This document shows positions 53,832 to 62,507 of a stretch of DNA of 64,000 nt, piece by piece. Under the pieces are notes generated by a model. That model made no database searches and was not told where the DNA came from. It saw nothing but the letters and a program-made list of their open reading frames with translations. The position numbers and the translations under genes were made by a program. The first letter of the stretch is position 1. Every line of letters begins with the position of its first letter. This stretch comes from Anatilimnocola floriformis (lineage in GTDB: Bacteria; Planctomycetota; Planctomycetia; Pirellulales; Pirellulaceae), in assembly GCF_024256385.1 (NCBI RefSeq), contig NZ_JAMLFW010000001.1, positions 1,736,001-1,800,000 on the forward strand, given 5' to 3'.

Positions 53832-55883
53832 TTAGTAGTTCTTGGGTTCCACATTGTGAAACCGGAAAATCGTCTGCAGCGGATTCGTCGGCGGGTTCGG
53901 CCGTACCGCTTCATGCGGTGCGAACGATCCCAGTGTGCCGACCGCGTCGGGAGCGTTGGGATTGATGCTGAGTAAATCGACCAGGTGATGGCTGACCGCA
54001 GCGGTCTCCGACGGCGTGTTGAAGACGTAAGGGCGAATCATCACGACGAGTTCGGTCTTGCTGCGGCGAGTGTCTTGATTTCGAAAGAAGAAACCGATCA
54101 CCGGCAACTTGCCGGCAATTGGAACTTCGTCACGCTGATCGCTCACGTGTTCTTCGATCAAGCCGCCGAGGGCAACCGTCAAACCGTCCTTGGCGACGAC
54201 CGTGCCGCTCACGGTTCGAGCTGCAACGGTGTCGATCGTCTGCGGCACGAAGCCCGTGTTGGTCGGAACGAGCACCGTCGAGCCATTCGAGACAATATTC
54301 GATTGCTCCTGCAGGATCCGCAGCGTGACGGTTCGGTCGGCATTGATATTTGGTGTTACCAGCAGCGTTGTTCCAACGGGACGAAATTCGATGGCCGTGG
54401 TGCCCGCACCCAGGGCAGCACCACCGATGCCGTTGTTGATCGCCTGCGGTCCCGAGAAGCTGCGATTGAGCGGCACTTCCCGACCGACAAACAGGCGGCT
54501 GACTTCGTTATTGGCTGTCAGCAAGAGAGGTGTAGCCAATTCGGTTACACGGTTCTTGGTTTCCAGCAACTGCATGCGATAGCGGAAATTGTCGCTGACC
54601 ACCTGAAACAGCATGTTGCCCGGAGTGACCGGCAGGCGTTGAAAATCGGGAGCCGGAAAACCTGCTGCGGTTGACGCAGGGTCATTGGTCAAAGGGCTAG
54701 GACTTCCGGGGCCGGGCGGCAGAATATCGCCCGTGGTGAATTGGCCGGTGGCCGCAGCGCCGCCGAATTGGTAATCGAACACTGAGTTGAAGCCGTCGCT
54801 GAGATCGAGCGACATAATCTTCACTTCCAGCAACACGAGCGGCGTGGGCACGTCGAGTCGTTGAACCAGATCGGCGATTTGATTCATCGTTTCTTCGTCG
54901 CTCGTCCGCACAATGATCTGGTTTTGCCGGCGAATCACGGTGATGAAGATCGACGCTCGTTGCTGCCGCATCAATTCGTTCACTACCGACTGATCGCGCT
55001 GATTATTGGATGAGCTGACGAGGGCCTGGATCTGATCGGGCGTCAAACGGCTGAGATCGACGCGATCTTCCGGCCGCGAAGAAGCGGCATCTTGGGTGGC
55101 GATATTGCGACCGGCTTGGGCATTTTGCAGCAGGTCGGTACGCGTCTGGCCAGCAAAACCGCCGCCGAAGTTGCCTCCAGCGCCGCCAGAACCACCGATA
55201 CCGCCTCCTCCTCCAAAGCCACCACCACCGCCGCCACCAAAACCACCACCTCCTCCTCCAAAGCCACCCCCACCAAAACCACCGCCGCCACCACTGGTAT
55301 TGCCGCCACCAAACAGGCCGATGCCCATGGCGCGCCGGTCGACCAGATCGAAGCGGTTAAATCGCTGCGATAGTTCTTGAAATTCCTGCTGTTGATTCGA
55401 ACCAGTGCTGAGAACTACCTGGCTGCCGTAGATGTCGCTAATTGCTTGCGCGGCATCGTAAGCATTGGGATACAGCAGCGTGAAAACCTTGGTCTTCTCT
55501 TCGCGGAAGTTGCGCAGGTTGAACTCGAACTCTTCCGTGGTGAAGATCGAGATGATTCCCGACGCAACATCCTCGCGAAAGAACAAGCCGTGCGTCTTGG
55601 TCATCGCCTCGAGGGCTTGCCGCGGCGTGACGTTACGTACGTAGATGGAAATGGGAATTTCCGCTGCGGCCGAAGACGCCACCACATTGATGCCGGTTTG
55701 CTCCGAGAAGAGCAGCAGCGCGTCGCGCAGCGGCAGCTGCCGGAGTTCCATGATCGCGAGGCGTTCCTCCGGCACTCGGGCTCCCGGGCCAATTGGCTCT
55801 TGCGAGCGGCTCACGTTCCCAAGTGCGAGGGCCAGCGTGCACACCAAGCAGCGCACTATCTTGGCTGTTGTTCGATCGTCCAT
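53832..55883 (-). CDS. Type II/type IV secretin (GspD/PilQ family) with a glycine-rich insert
   Basis: A 683-residue outer-membrane secretin. A signal peptide (about 1-28) is followed by an STN/N0-like domain (LRQLPLRDALLLFSEQTGIN), an N1 domain (KVFTLLYPNAYDAAQAISDIY), and a region with a striking Gly/Phe-rich segment at about residues 195-255 (repeats of FGGGGG). An N3-like domain follows (ASIFITVIRRQNQIIVRTSD and LADLVQRLDVPTP-type end), then the secretin core with VALGGLIEE, VPIAGKLPVIGFFFRNQDTRR and ELVVMIRPYV. It forms the outer-membrane channel for the filament or exported proteins. The glycine insert is unusual for secretins. The start at 55883 is preferred, but an ATG at 55904 is possible. 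Confidence 0.93.
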   Translation of the reverse strand: MDDRTTAKIVRCLVCTLALALGNVSRSQEPIGPGARVPEERLAIMELRQLPLRDALLLFSEQTGINVVASSAAAEIPISIYVRNVTPRQALEAMTKTHGLFFREDVASGIISIFTTEEFEFNLRNFREEKTKVFTLLYPNAYDAAQAISDIYGSQVVLSTGSNQQQEFQELSQRFNRFDLVDRRAMGIGLFGGGNTSGGGGGFGGGGFGGGGGGFGGGGGGGFGGGGGIGGSGGAGGNFGGGFAGQTRTDLLQNAQAGRNIATQDAASSRPEDRVDLSRLTPDQIQALVSSSNNQRDQSVVNELMRQQRASIFITVIRRQNQIIVRTSDEETMNQIADLVQRLDVPTPLVLLEVKIMSLDLSDGFNSVFDYQFGGAAATGQFTTGDILPPGPGSPSPLTNDPASTAAGFPAPDFQRLPVTPGNMLFQVVSDNFRYRMQLLETKNRVTELATPLLLTANNEVSRLFVGREVPLNRSFSGPQAINNGIGGAALGAGTTAIEFRPVGTTLLVTPNINADRTVTLRILQEQSNIVSNGSTVLVPTNTGFVPQTIDTVAARTVSGTVVAKDGLTVALGGLIEEHVSDQRDEVPIAGKLPVIGFFFRNQDTRRSKTELVVMIRPYVFNTPSETAAVSHHLVDLLSINPNAPDAVGTLGSFAPHEAVRPNPPTNPLQTIFRFHNVEPKNY

Positions 55884-55969
55884 GATCTTATTTCCCACGG
55901 GCATCCTGCCCGAATTGTCTGTGGCGTTGCGATTGTCGTCAGGCTCAGGGTTGTTGAACGCAGAGGCGA

Positions 55970-56539
55970 TTACCGCAGGTGGTACTCGTGTCCTGTTTCA
56001 TCAACGACCACGACGACCTCATCCGCATTGAATGCTTTGACGATGATGGTGGTCCCGTTGTGACGGATCTTCTTTCCCTCTTTCACGAGCGTCTGCATGT
56101 CATTGATCCGCAACACGCCGTAAGCCCTTCCGCTGGCAGTGACGATGCGGCCGCGCACTTCGAGCAACAGCTCTTCGTTGTTGGCCCCTTCAACGCGCGT
56201 AGGTGGATCGAGCAGCGGCTGCAGTTCGGGATTGACGCGAGTGGGATCCCGACCGGGCCCCGATGGAGCCGGCAATTGCCGTTGCGGCGGGCCCTCGGGT
56301 GAAGGCGGGCCAGGTTGCATGGCCACGGTCCGAGTGAGCGGACGACTAGGCGTCGTCGGCTGCATTGCGATCGGCCGCATTGGAGCTGGGGCCGGCAAGT
56401 TTGCCGGCTCTTGCTTTTGCGCGCTGGGATCCGACCGCGGCGGCACGGGAATCAAGCCATCTTGCGCGCGTACGGTCCACACCGCCACAACGGCCATGCC
56501 GAATAGAACCAATCCAGTCAGCTGGTATTTCATTTTCAT
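55970..56539 (-). CDS. PilP/GspC-like periplasmic protein
   Basis: A 189-residue protein with an N-terminal hydrophobic helix (LTGLVLFGMAVVAVWTVRA). A proline-rich linker (about 30-110) leads to a small beta-rich C-terminal domain (LLLEVRGRIVTASGRAYGVL, LVKEGKKIRHNGTTIIVKAF) resembling the homology region of PilP and GspC, which contacts the secretin N0 domain. It lies between the ATPase and secretin genes, the expected position. The start is uncertain by a few residues (ATG at 56539 or 56533). Confidence 0.72.
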   Translation of the reverse strand: MKMKYQLTGLVLFGMAVVAVWTVRAQDGLIPVPPRSDPSAQKQEPANLPAPAPMRPIAMQPTTPSRPLTRTVAMQPGPPSPEGPPQRQLPAPSGPGRDPTRVNPELQPLLDPPTRVEGANNEELLLEVRGRIVTASGRAYGVLRINDMQTLVKEGKKIRHNGTTIIVKAFNADEVVVVVDETGHEYHLR

Positions 56540-56581
56540 CACCGGGGGAAGTGACTTGCTTACGTAATTGTTTTTGGTGAC

Positions 56582-58075
56582 TCACCACGAGGCTACGGAG
56601 GCGAGCACCTCGGCTGCGGATGTCAGTCCGCTTTGCATTTTCATCAAACCATCGTCCACGAGTTGTGGTTGTTGCTGCAGTCGCAATTGAGCGATGAGGG
56701 CAGTCTCTTCGGCGCCGCTCGAAATCATCCCGGCGATGCGTTCATCCACGGGAAGCATTTCAAACACACCCAGCCGGCCGACATAACCGCGATTTGCGCA
56801 GTACATGCAGCCGACAGGATCGAACACCGCTGTGCCCGCCGCTGGACGTGACAATGTTTCTGCCTCGGCGTGCGTGAGCGGTCGTGAACGATGACAGTGT
56901 TGGCAAAGTCGGCGGACGAGACGCTGAGCCACTGCCAAACGCAACGTGGCAGCAATCAGGAAGCGATCGATTTCCATATCCACCAGACGGGTCACTGCGC
57001 TCACCGCCGAGTTGGTGTGCAAGGTGCTCATTACCAAGTGGCCCGTGAGGGACGACTTGATCGCAATGTCGGCCGTTTCGTGATCTCGAATTTCGCCGAT
57101 CATCACCACGTCGGGATCGTGTCGCAACACGCTGCGCAGAGCCTTCGCGAAGCTCACCTTATCGGCCGAGTCCACTTCGACTTGCTGCACGTCGGAGATT
57201 TCGTATTCGATGGGATCTTCGATGGTGATCACGTTGTAAGTCGCGCCCGCGATCAGCTTGCGAATCGCCGCGTACAGCGAAGTCGTCTTGCCGCTGCCGG
57301 TTGGCCCGGTGATCAAGATCAAGCCGTGCGGCCGATCAATGGCGTGCGAAAAATTCTTCAGGTCGGCATCGCTCATGCCGAGTTTTTCGAGCGTCAGAGA
57401 TTCGGTTTGCACCGCTAGTAGCCGCAGCGTCATCCGTTCGCCGTGCCGCGTCGGCAAGGTTGCGACGCGAACGTCCACTTTTTGATTTTGACCGCCGAAC
57501 GTGTGTGTAAAGCGACCGTCTTGCGGCGAGCGACGTTCGGAAATATCCATTCCCGAGAGAACCTTGAAACGGCTGACCATGCTGGCGTGCAAGGCGATGG
57601 GCAGCGGGCGATAGTCCTCGAGCACGCCGTCGACGCGAAAGCGAACTTGCAGCTTGTCGGCTTTGGGATTGAGATGCACATCGCTCGCCTGGCGAACCAG
57701 CGCGGCGCTGAGCAATTCATCGCAGAGCGAGACCGCGTCTTCCGATTCGACGTCTCCCGTACGCGGTTTGCCGGCAGCGGCGGCGCCCATACGTGCCGCT
57801 GCTTCCGCGTTACCATAAATGCGATCGAGGGCCCGCTTGAGCGATGCCGGCTCGGCGTTGTAGAGCTTCAGTGGTTGCTGCAGTTGCCGCTGCAAGGCTT
57901 GAATGGCCGAGGCATCGCGCTGATTGGAACAAGCAACGCAAACCTGTCCTTGCACGAGTGCAAATGGCAGCAGTTGCCGCCGCACCGCCAGCGAGGCAGG
58001 CACGCGCAGGGCCCAGGCTGGGTCGACTTTGACCTGATCCATGTCCAGCAATGGTTCGACTGGTTCTGTACTCAT
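56582..58075 (-). CDS. pilB: Type IV pilus/type II secretion extension ATPase (PilB/GspE)
   Basis: A 497-residue cytoplasmic hexameric ATPase that powers filament extension. The N-terminal T2SSE/MshEN-type domain (about 15-90) is short. The motor domain has Walker A GPTGSGKTTS, the Asp box (ITIEDPIEYE), Walker B VVMIGEIRDHETA and the His box (GHLVMSTLHTNSAV). A tetracysteine zinc site is present, CQHC and CMYC, as in GspE and PilB. It overlaps the pilT-like gene by four bases (58072-58075), so they are translationally coupled. The ATG at 58075 gives the expected N-terminus. Confidence 0.95.
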   Translation of the reverse strand: MSTEPVEPLLDMDQVKVDPAWALRVPASLAVRRQLLPFALVQGQVCVACSNQRDASAIQALQRQLQQPLKLYNAEPASLKRALDRIYGNAEAAARMGAAAAGKPRTGDVESEDAVSLCDELLSAALVRQASDVHLNPKADKLQVRFRVDGVLEDYRPLPIALHASMVSRFKVLSGMDISERRSPQDGRFTHTFGGQNQKVDVRVATLPTRHGERMTLRLLAVQTESLTLEKLGMSDADLKNFSHAIDRPHGLILITGPTGSGKTTSLYAAIRKLIAGATYNVITIEDPIEYEISDVQQVEVDSADKVSFAKALRSVLRHDPDVVMIGEIRDHETADIAIKSSLTGHLVMSTLHTNSAVSAVTRLVDMEIDRFLIAATLRLAVAQRLVRRLCQHCHRSRPLTHAEAETLSRPAAGTAVFDPVGCMYCANRGYVGRLGVFEMLPVDERIAGMISSGAEETALIAQLRLQQQPQLVDDGLMKMQSGLTSAAEVLASVASW

Positions 58076-59310
58076 CGGTTGGCTCCCGTCGAGGGCCGAC
58101 CGCCCGCCGGTGACGGCGAGCCATCGGTCGCTTGAAAGCCCCGCTGCCGATAGAGCAAAGCTCGTTCTCGCAGCACATTCGAATTGCGGGCCAAGGTTTG
58201 GGCGGTCGTCTCGCTGATGAAGCCCTGCATCCACAAACGGGCCAGATCGTGTTCGATGGTTTGCATGCCGACCGAGGTGCCGGCTTCGATGGCCGAAATG
58301 ATTTGACTGCTCTTGCCGTTGGCAATCAGGTTGGCAACCGCGCTGGTGTTCTTCATCACTTCACTGGCGACCACGCGGCGGCGGGAAAGAATGCCAGTCA
58401 CTTCGGCATCCTTCAAAACCCGCGCTCCATCGGCGACCAGCAACTGCTGGGCGATGATCCATCGCAGCACCAGCGCCAACTGCTTGCGAACGCCGGTTTG
58501 CTCGTCGGCAGGAAAGACCGAGACCAGACGCTCGACCGCGCCGATGCAATCGCCGGCGTGAACGGTGGTCAGCACCAAGTGGCCCGTTTCCGAAGCCGTG
58601 ATCGCCGTGCGAATCGTGTTGAGTTCGCGAATTTCGCCGACGAGGATCACATCGGGATCTTGTCGCAGGGCGGCTACCAGAGCATCGTTGAAACTGCTCG
58701 CATCGATTCCCACTTGCCGCTGGTCGACTAGGCTCTTGGCGGGCGGATGAAGGTATTCGATCGGGTCTTCGATCGTGATGATGTGGCAAGGCCGTGTGCG
58801 ATTCACGCGGTCGACCAGCGTCGCCAGCGTGGTGCTCTTACCGCTGCCCGTTGGTCCCGCGACGACCACCAGACCGTGGCTTTGATCGCAAACCTCGTAC
58901 AACAAATCCGACAGACCGAGTTCGGCGAGCGTGTGCAGCCGGTCTTCGAGTCGCCGCAGTGCGATGCTCAGTTCGCCTTCGCGGCGGTAAACGTTAAAGC
59001 GAAAACGGGTCGAATCGGTGAATGTAAAAGCACCATCGGCCGAACCGGTCGCTGTTAGCGCTTGTTCAAAATGCGGGCCGATCAAACGGATCGACAGCAA
59101 CTTCAGGGCGTCAAGCGAAAGAGGAGTGGAACCTGGAATCGGCGCGAGTTGGCCGTGCAAGCGCACGTAAGGAGGTCGGCCCGAAGAGAGATGCAAATCC
59201 GACGCGCCCGATTGCACGCACATTGCCAGCATGCCATCGAGCGCTTGCGTGATCGCAGCGACAGATTGCTGTGTAGCGATGTTCGATGTGGGGTCGATTG
59301 CAGAATTCAT
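58072..59310 (-). CDS. pilT: Type IV pilus retraction ATPase PilT-like
   Basis: A protein of about 412 residues. The PAS-like N-domain (ASDLHLSSGRPPYVRLHGQL) and the motor domain are typical: Walker A GPTGSGKSTT, ITIEDPIEYLH, Walker B DVILVGEIREL, and ASETGHLVLTTVHAGD. The C-terminal AVANLIANGKSSQIISAIEA and GMQTIEHDLARLWMQGFIS match the PilT retraction motif region. No tetracysteine motif is present, unlike the adjacent PilB. It is the first gene of the minus-strand operon. A GTG at 59340 could also start it, giving ten more residues. Presence of PilT points to a retractable pilus rather than a plain secretion system. Confidence 0.93.
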   Translation of the reverse strand: MNSAIDPTSNIATQQSVAAITQALDGMLAMCVQSGASDLHLSSGRPPYVRLHGQLAPIPGSTPLSLDALKLLSIRLIGPHFEQALTATGSADGAFTFTDSTRFRFNVYRREGELSIALRRLEDRLHTLAELGLSDLLYEVCDQSHGLVVVAGPTGSGKSTTLATLVDRVNRTRPCHIITIEDPIEYLHPPAKSLVDQRQVGIDASSFNDALVAALRQDPDVILVGEIRELNTIRTAITASETGHLVLTTVHAGDCIGAVERLVSVFPADEQTGVRKQLALVLRWIIAQQLLVADGARVLKDAEVTGILSRRRVVASEVMKNTSAVANLIANGKSSQIISAIEAGTSVGMQTIEHDLARLWMQGFISETTAQTLARNSNVLRERALLYRQRGFQATDGSPSPAGGRPSTGANR

Positions 59311-59497
59311 TGCCAGTCCAGCCAAGTTCGTAACTTCCACCTGAAGCGGCGGTAGCGAAACGAAACCAAGTATTTCGCTGCCGCGCTCAAGGAGCGCTAG
59401 CTAGCTGGCTGGCGGCAGCTTCACTCCTGAAGAGCAGGAGCGAAGCGCAAGACTGACTTGCTGGGCTAGTAATTCTATTTTCGGCAGACTTTGACGA

Positions 59498-59512
59498 TTA
59501 CATAAATTGTAA
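59498..59512. promoter_or_regulatory. AT-rich palindrome between divergent genes
   Basis: TTACA-taaat-TGTAA is a perfect five-base inverted repeat in an AT-rich patch of the 400-base gap between pilT and the exported gene at 59717. The rest of the gap holds a weak hairpin near 59430-59452 and no gene. It is a candidate operator for one or both genes. Confidence 0.35.
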
Positions 59513-59716
59513 CGACAAACTTTCGTCGCTAGCAACCGTCAGCACGCTTTTTTAGCTGTATTGCTGGCATTTTCCGGCTTGCACCTTGTCCTCAGCCCAC
59601 CTGGCAAACCTGCGGTTTTACCACTCTGCCGCTGACCTCCGCTGCTTGACTCCCCTCTGCTAGCAGCCCTACAACCACGATTGTTGGCAGAACCGATTAC
59701 TCCAGGAGAATGCATC

Positions 59717-60163
59717 ATGAGCAAGCGAATTCTGAGTGCAGGGTTGGTTGTCTTGGCCGCGATGGCAAGCGTGGCGCTGGGCCAGACACCGGAACTGATT
59801 CTGACGACCGACAGCGCCCTGCTGTCGACCGTTACGAACAATGAAGCCGCGGTGGATAGTCAGTTGGCCGCGCGGGCGATCGAGATTCGCGGTATCGCGA
59901 AGAAGATCGTACGCACGGAGAGTGGTTACGTATTGCAATTCGCGCCCGACAGCATGACCGACAATTTTGTTCGGCTGCAAATCGATTGCGAGTTTCCAGC
60001 CGATCAGCGCGATGCGTTGGGCAACATCAGTTTGCCCGCGGCGGTCACCATTCGTGGCGCCGTCAAAGCCAGCCTGTGGACACCGCGGTACGACAACCAC
60101 AAGTACTACAAGGTGGTGATTCGCGACAGCCAACTGACAGCGTCGGCGCCGCTGCTGCGCTAA
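59717..60163 (+). CDS. Small exported OB-fold-like protein
   Basis: A 148-residue protein with a signal peptide (MSKRILSAGLVVLAAMASVA, cleavage near LGQT). The mature part has a beta-rich pattern (IEIRGIAKKIVRTESGYVLQ, FVRLQIDCEF, AAVTIRGAVKAS, YYKVVIRDSQL) resembling the tRNA_anti-like OB-fold family of exported proteins, in which strand patterns 'G.V..I......Y.L.F' recur. I do not know its ligand. AGGAG (59704-59708) eight bases before the ATG at 59717 sets the start. It is divergent from the pilus operon and convergent with modC. Confidence 0.65.
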   Translation: MSKRILSAGLVVLAAMASVALGQTPELILTTDSALLSTVTNNEAAVDSQLAARAIEIRGIAKKIVRTESGYVLQFAPDSMTDNFVRLQIDCEFPADQRDALGNISLPAAVTIRGAVKASLWTPRYDNHKYYKVVIRDSQLTASAPLLR

Positions 60164-60191
60164 ATGCAGCGCTTCGCCGATTGTGGAAATG

Positions 60192-60217
60192 CGTCGAGTG
60201 CAAACTGGCACTCGACG
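60192..60217. terminator. Hairpin between convergent genes
   Basis: CGTCGAGTGC (60192-60201) and GCACTCGACG (60208-60217) form a perfect ten-base stem with a six-base loop, between the exported gene and modC. No clear T tract follows on either strand, so it may be a bidirectional stabiliser or a weak terminator. Confidence 0.55.
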
Positions 60218-60221
60218 GAAA

Positions 60222-60851
60222 TCAATTGCCCGGCAAACGGACCACGCCGGTGCAAACGGCTTCGACCGACGTCAGGTCATGGGTGACCAGAATCGTCGGG
60301 ACCGGATATTTCTTCAGGGTTTGAGCCAGGTAGCTGATCACGCTCTTCTTCAACTCGGGATCGAGCGCGCTAATTGGTTCATCGAGCAGCAGAATCGACG
60401 GATTGCTGGCGATCGCTCGGCCTAGCGCGACTCGCTGCCGCTGGCCGCCACTGAGTGACGCGGGAAAACGCTGCAGCAAATCGCCCAGTTCGAGTGCATC
60501 AATGAGCGGGCTCAGGCTGGCTGTCGCAGCCGTTCCGCGCGACGCGCCGTAACGCAGATTCTTATCCACCGTCATGTGTGGAAACAGCAAGTAATCCTGA
60601 AAAACCATTCCGATGCTGCGCCGATACGGCGGCACGTTCACGCCGCGGGCCGAATCAAAAAGCGTCTTGTCAGCGAGCACAATCTGCCCCGCTTGCGGCC
60701 GAAGGAGTCCCGCGATCAGGTGCAGGATGGTTGTCTTGCCCGCGCCTGACGGCCCGACGAGCGCTGTGATGCCTCGCTCGACGGCGAACGACTGATCCAG
60801 CTTGAAACCGGTTGGATACCTGAAGCGGCAGTTGAATTGCAAGACGCTCAT
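60222..60851 (-). CDS. modC: Molybdate ABC transporter ATPase (short ModC)
   Basis: A 209-residue ABC ATPase. Walker A GPSGAGKTT, the signature LSGGQRQRVALGRAI, Walker B ILLLDEPISALDP and the H-loop (ILVTHDLTS) are all present, so ATP hydrolysis should work. Most ModC proteins are about 350 residues and end in a Mop/TOBE molybdate-binding domain; here the C-terminus stops directly after the ATPase. Feedback inhibition by molybdate through that domain is therefore absent. It follows modB with a four-base gap. Confidence 0.93.
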   Translation of the reverse strand: MSVLQFNCRFRYPTGFKLDQSFAVERGITALVGPSGAGKTTILHLIAGLLRPQAGQIVLADKTLFDSARGVNVPPYRRSIGMVFQDYLLFPHMTVDKNLRYGASRGTAATASLSPLIDALELGDLLQRFPASLSGGQRQRVALGRAIASNPSILLLDEPISALDPELKKSVISYLAQTLKKYPVPTILVTHDLTSVEAVCTGVVRLPGN

Positions 60852-60855
60852 CGGT

Positions 60856-61548
60856 TTAGTCCGCGGCTCCTTGCAGTCGCCGCCGACCTAATCGTTCGAG
60901 TAGTTCTCCCGAGAGTAACGCCAGCGCCGAGATCCCGATCGAGACCACGATCAAGCGATACACATTGGCAAACCCGTCGGGTGCATCGAGCTGGGTGTAA
61001 ACAAACAGCGGAATCGTCCGCGTCTCGCCGGGAATGTTGCCGGCGATCATGATCGTCGCGCCGAACTCACCCATGCTGCGGGCAAAGGCCAGCACGCTGC
61101 CGCTTAAGATTCCCGGAATCGCCAGGGGAAGCGCGATCGTGAAAAAACTATCGGCGGGCTTTGCGCCGAGGGTTTGCGCTGCGAGGAGCAAACGGTTGTC
61201 GAGAGCTTCAAAGGCTTGGCGGATGGGCCGGACCAGAAGCGGAAAACCGACGATAGCCGAAGCCAGCGCGGCCCCTTTCCAGTCGAAGATCAGGCGCAGC
61301 CCGAGCGTATCCTCCAGCAGACGCCCCAGGTAGCCGCGGCGGCCAAAGAGAATCAAGAGCAGATAGCCGGTGATCACCGGAGGCATGACCAACGGCAGGT
61401 TGATCACCGTTTCGAGGATGAATTTGCCCGGGACACGCACCTTCGCAAGGAGCCAGGCAACGGCGATGGCGAGTGGCAGGCTGATCGTGACCGCGGTGAA
61501 CGCCACGAGCAGCGTCAGCCGTGTCGCTTGCCATTCTTCAGCACTCAT
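60856..61548 (-). CDS. modB: Molybdate ABC transporter permease ModB
   Basis: A 230-residue inner-membrane permease with about five helices, normal for ModB. The EAA-type motif is in EALDNRLLLAAQTLGAKPAD followed by ITIALPLAIPGILSG-like sequence (SFFTIALPLAIPGILSGSVL). GEFGATIMIAGNIPGETRTI is characteristic of molybdate permeases. The start is at 61548; a GTG one codon upstream is also possible. It follows modA by six bases, forming an operon modA-modB-modC. Confidence 0.94.
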   Translation of the reverse strand: MSAEEWQATRLTLLVAFTAVTISLPLAIAVAWLLAKVRVPGKFILETVINLPLVMPPVITGYLLLILFGRRGYLGRLLEDTLGLRLIFDWKGAALASAIVGFPLLVRPIRQAFEALDNRLLLAAQTLGAKPADSFFTIALPLAIPGILSGSVLAFARSMGEFGATIMIAGNIPGETRTIPLFVYTQLDAPDGFANVYRLIVVSIGISALALLSGELLERLGRRRLQGAAD

Positions 61549-61554
61549 CACTGG

Positions 61555-62385
61555 TCACTTGATACGGCTGAAGCCGGCTTGAGAGTAAATCGGTTCGGCG
61601 CGATCCGCTTCCAGATATTCAAAGAAAGAAACGGCCGCGGGATTCTTCGCACCATGCTTGAGGAGCACCAGGACGTAGACAATTTCATCGTGCAGCGCCG
61701 GATCGAACTCATGAACGACTTCCACGTTCGGCGCCACCTTCACATCGGTGGAGTAGACAATTCCAGCCTCGGCCTCGCCTCGTTCCACAAAGCTGAGTGC
61801 TCCGCGCACATCCTGCGCGCGGGCAATCTTCTGGTCGGCGGTCAGCTTTTCAACAAGTCCAAGTTTGGTGAGAGCCTGATCGGCGTACTTCCCGGCGGGA
61901 ACTTTTTCGCCGGCGAGGGAAATTTTCTTCACCTGATCTGAGAGCAAATCCTGCGGCGTTTTGACTTGCGCCGGGTTCCCCTTTGGCACGATCAGCACCA
62001 GCTTGTTCGTGAGGAGTTCTTTGGCTCGCTCAGCAACGCCCGCTTCTTGCACCTTGGTCGCCCATTCGCGACTCGCACTCAAAAACAAATCGGCGGGAGC
62101 TCCCTCAATGATCTGATTCGCCAGGCCACTCGAAGGTCCCGCGTTCACCTTGATCGTGACGGCTGCATCCTGCGAATAGCTGGTGCTTAGCGCTTCCATC
62201 AGTTCCTTGGTGCTGGCCGCGGCCGAGACCAGCACTTCGCCGGCAACCGCAGCCGATGCCGATGCGGAGTTATTCGCAGGAGCCGGAGCTGGATTTGCGA
62301 CCGGCTTTGCGCCGTCGCAAGCCGCTAGCGCTCCGCACAATAACAGCACGACAAACCGCGTTAGCGGATGAACTGATTTTGGCAT
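61555..62385 (-). CDS. modA: Molybdate-binding lipoprotein ModA
   Basis: A 276-residue substrate-binding protein with a lipoprotein signal ending LLLCGALAAC (Cys23). An Ala/Asn-rich tether precedes the domain starting GEVLVSAAASTKELMEALS, the ModA pattern. Other ModA segments are GPSSGLANQIIEGAPADLFL and NKLVLIVPKGNP. The early Ala-Ser cluster and FVERGEAEAGIVYSTDV belong to the ligand site. AGGAG seven bases before the ATG at 62385 sets the start. It is the first gene of modABC. Confidence 0.95.
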   Translation of the reverse strand: MPKSVHPLTRFVVLLLCGALAACDGAKPVANPAPAPANNSASASAAVAGEVLVSAAASTKELMEALSTSYSQDAAVTIKVNAGPSSGLANQIIEGAPADLFLSASREWATKVQEAGVAERAKELLTNKLVLIVPKGNPAQVKTPQDLLSDQVKKISLAGEKVPAGKYADQALTKLGLVEKLTADQKIARAQDVRGALSFVERGEAEAGIVYSTDVKVAPNVEVVHEFDPALHDEIVYVLVLLKHGAKNPAAVSFFEYLEADRAEPIYSQAGFSRIK

Positions 62386-62507
62386 GAACGCTCCTGACTT
62401 GCTTGGGGCCATTCCCGGGAGGGCGAGGCTCCCGCATGTGATCGGGCACCATCATAACGTAGCGTGTCATAATCATGCCACTTGGCGAGCGAGCCGATTG
62501 CAGCGCG

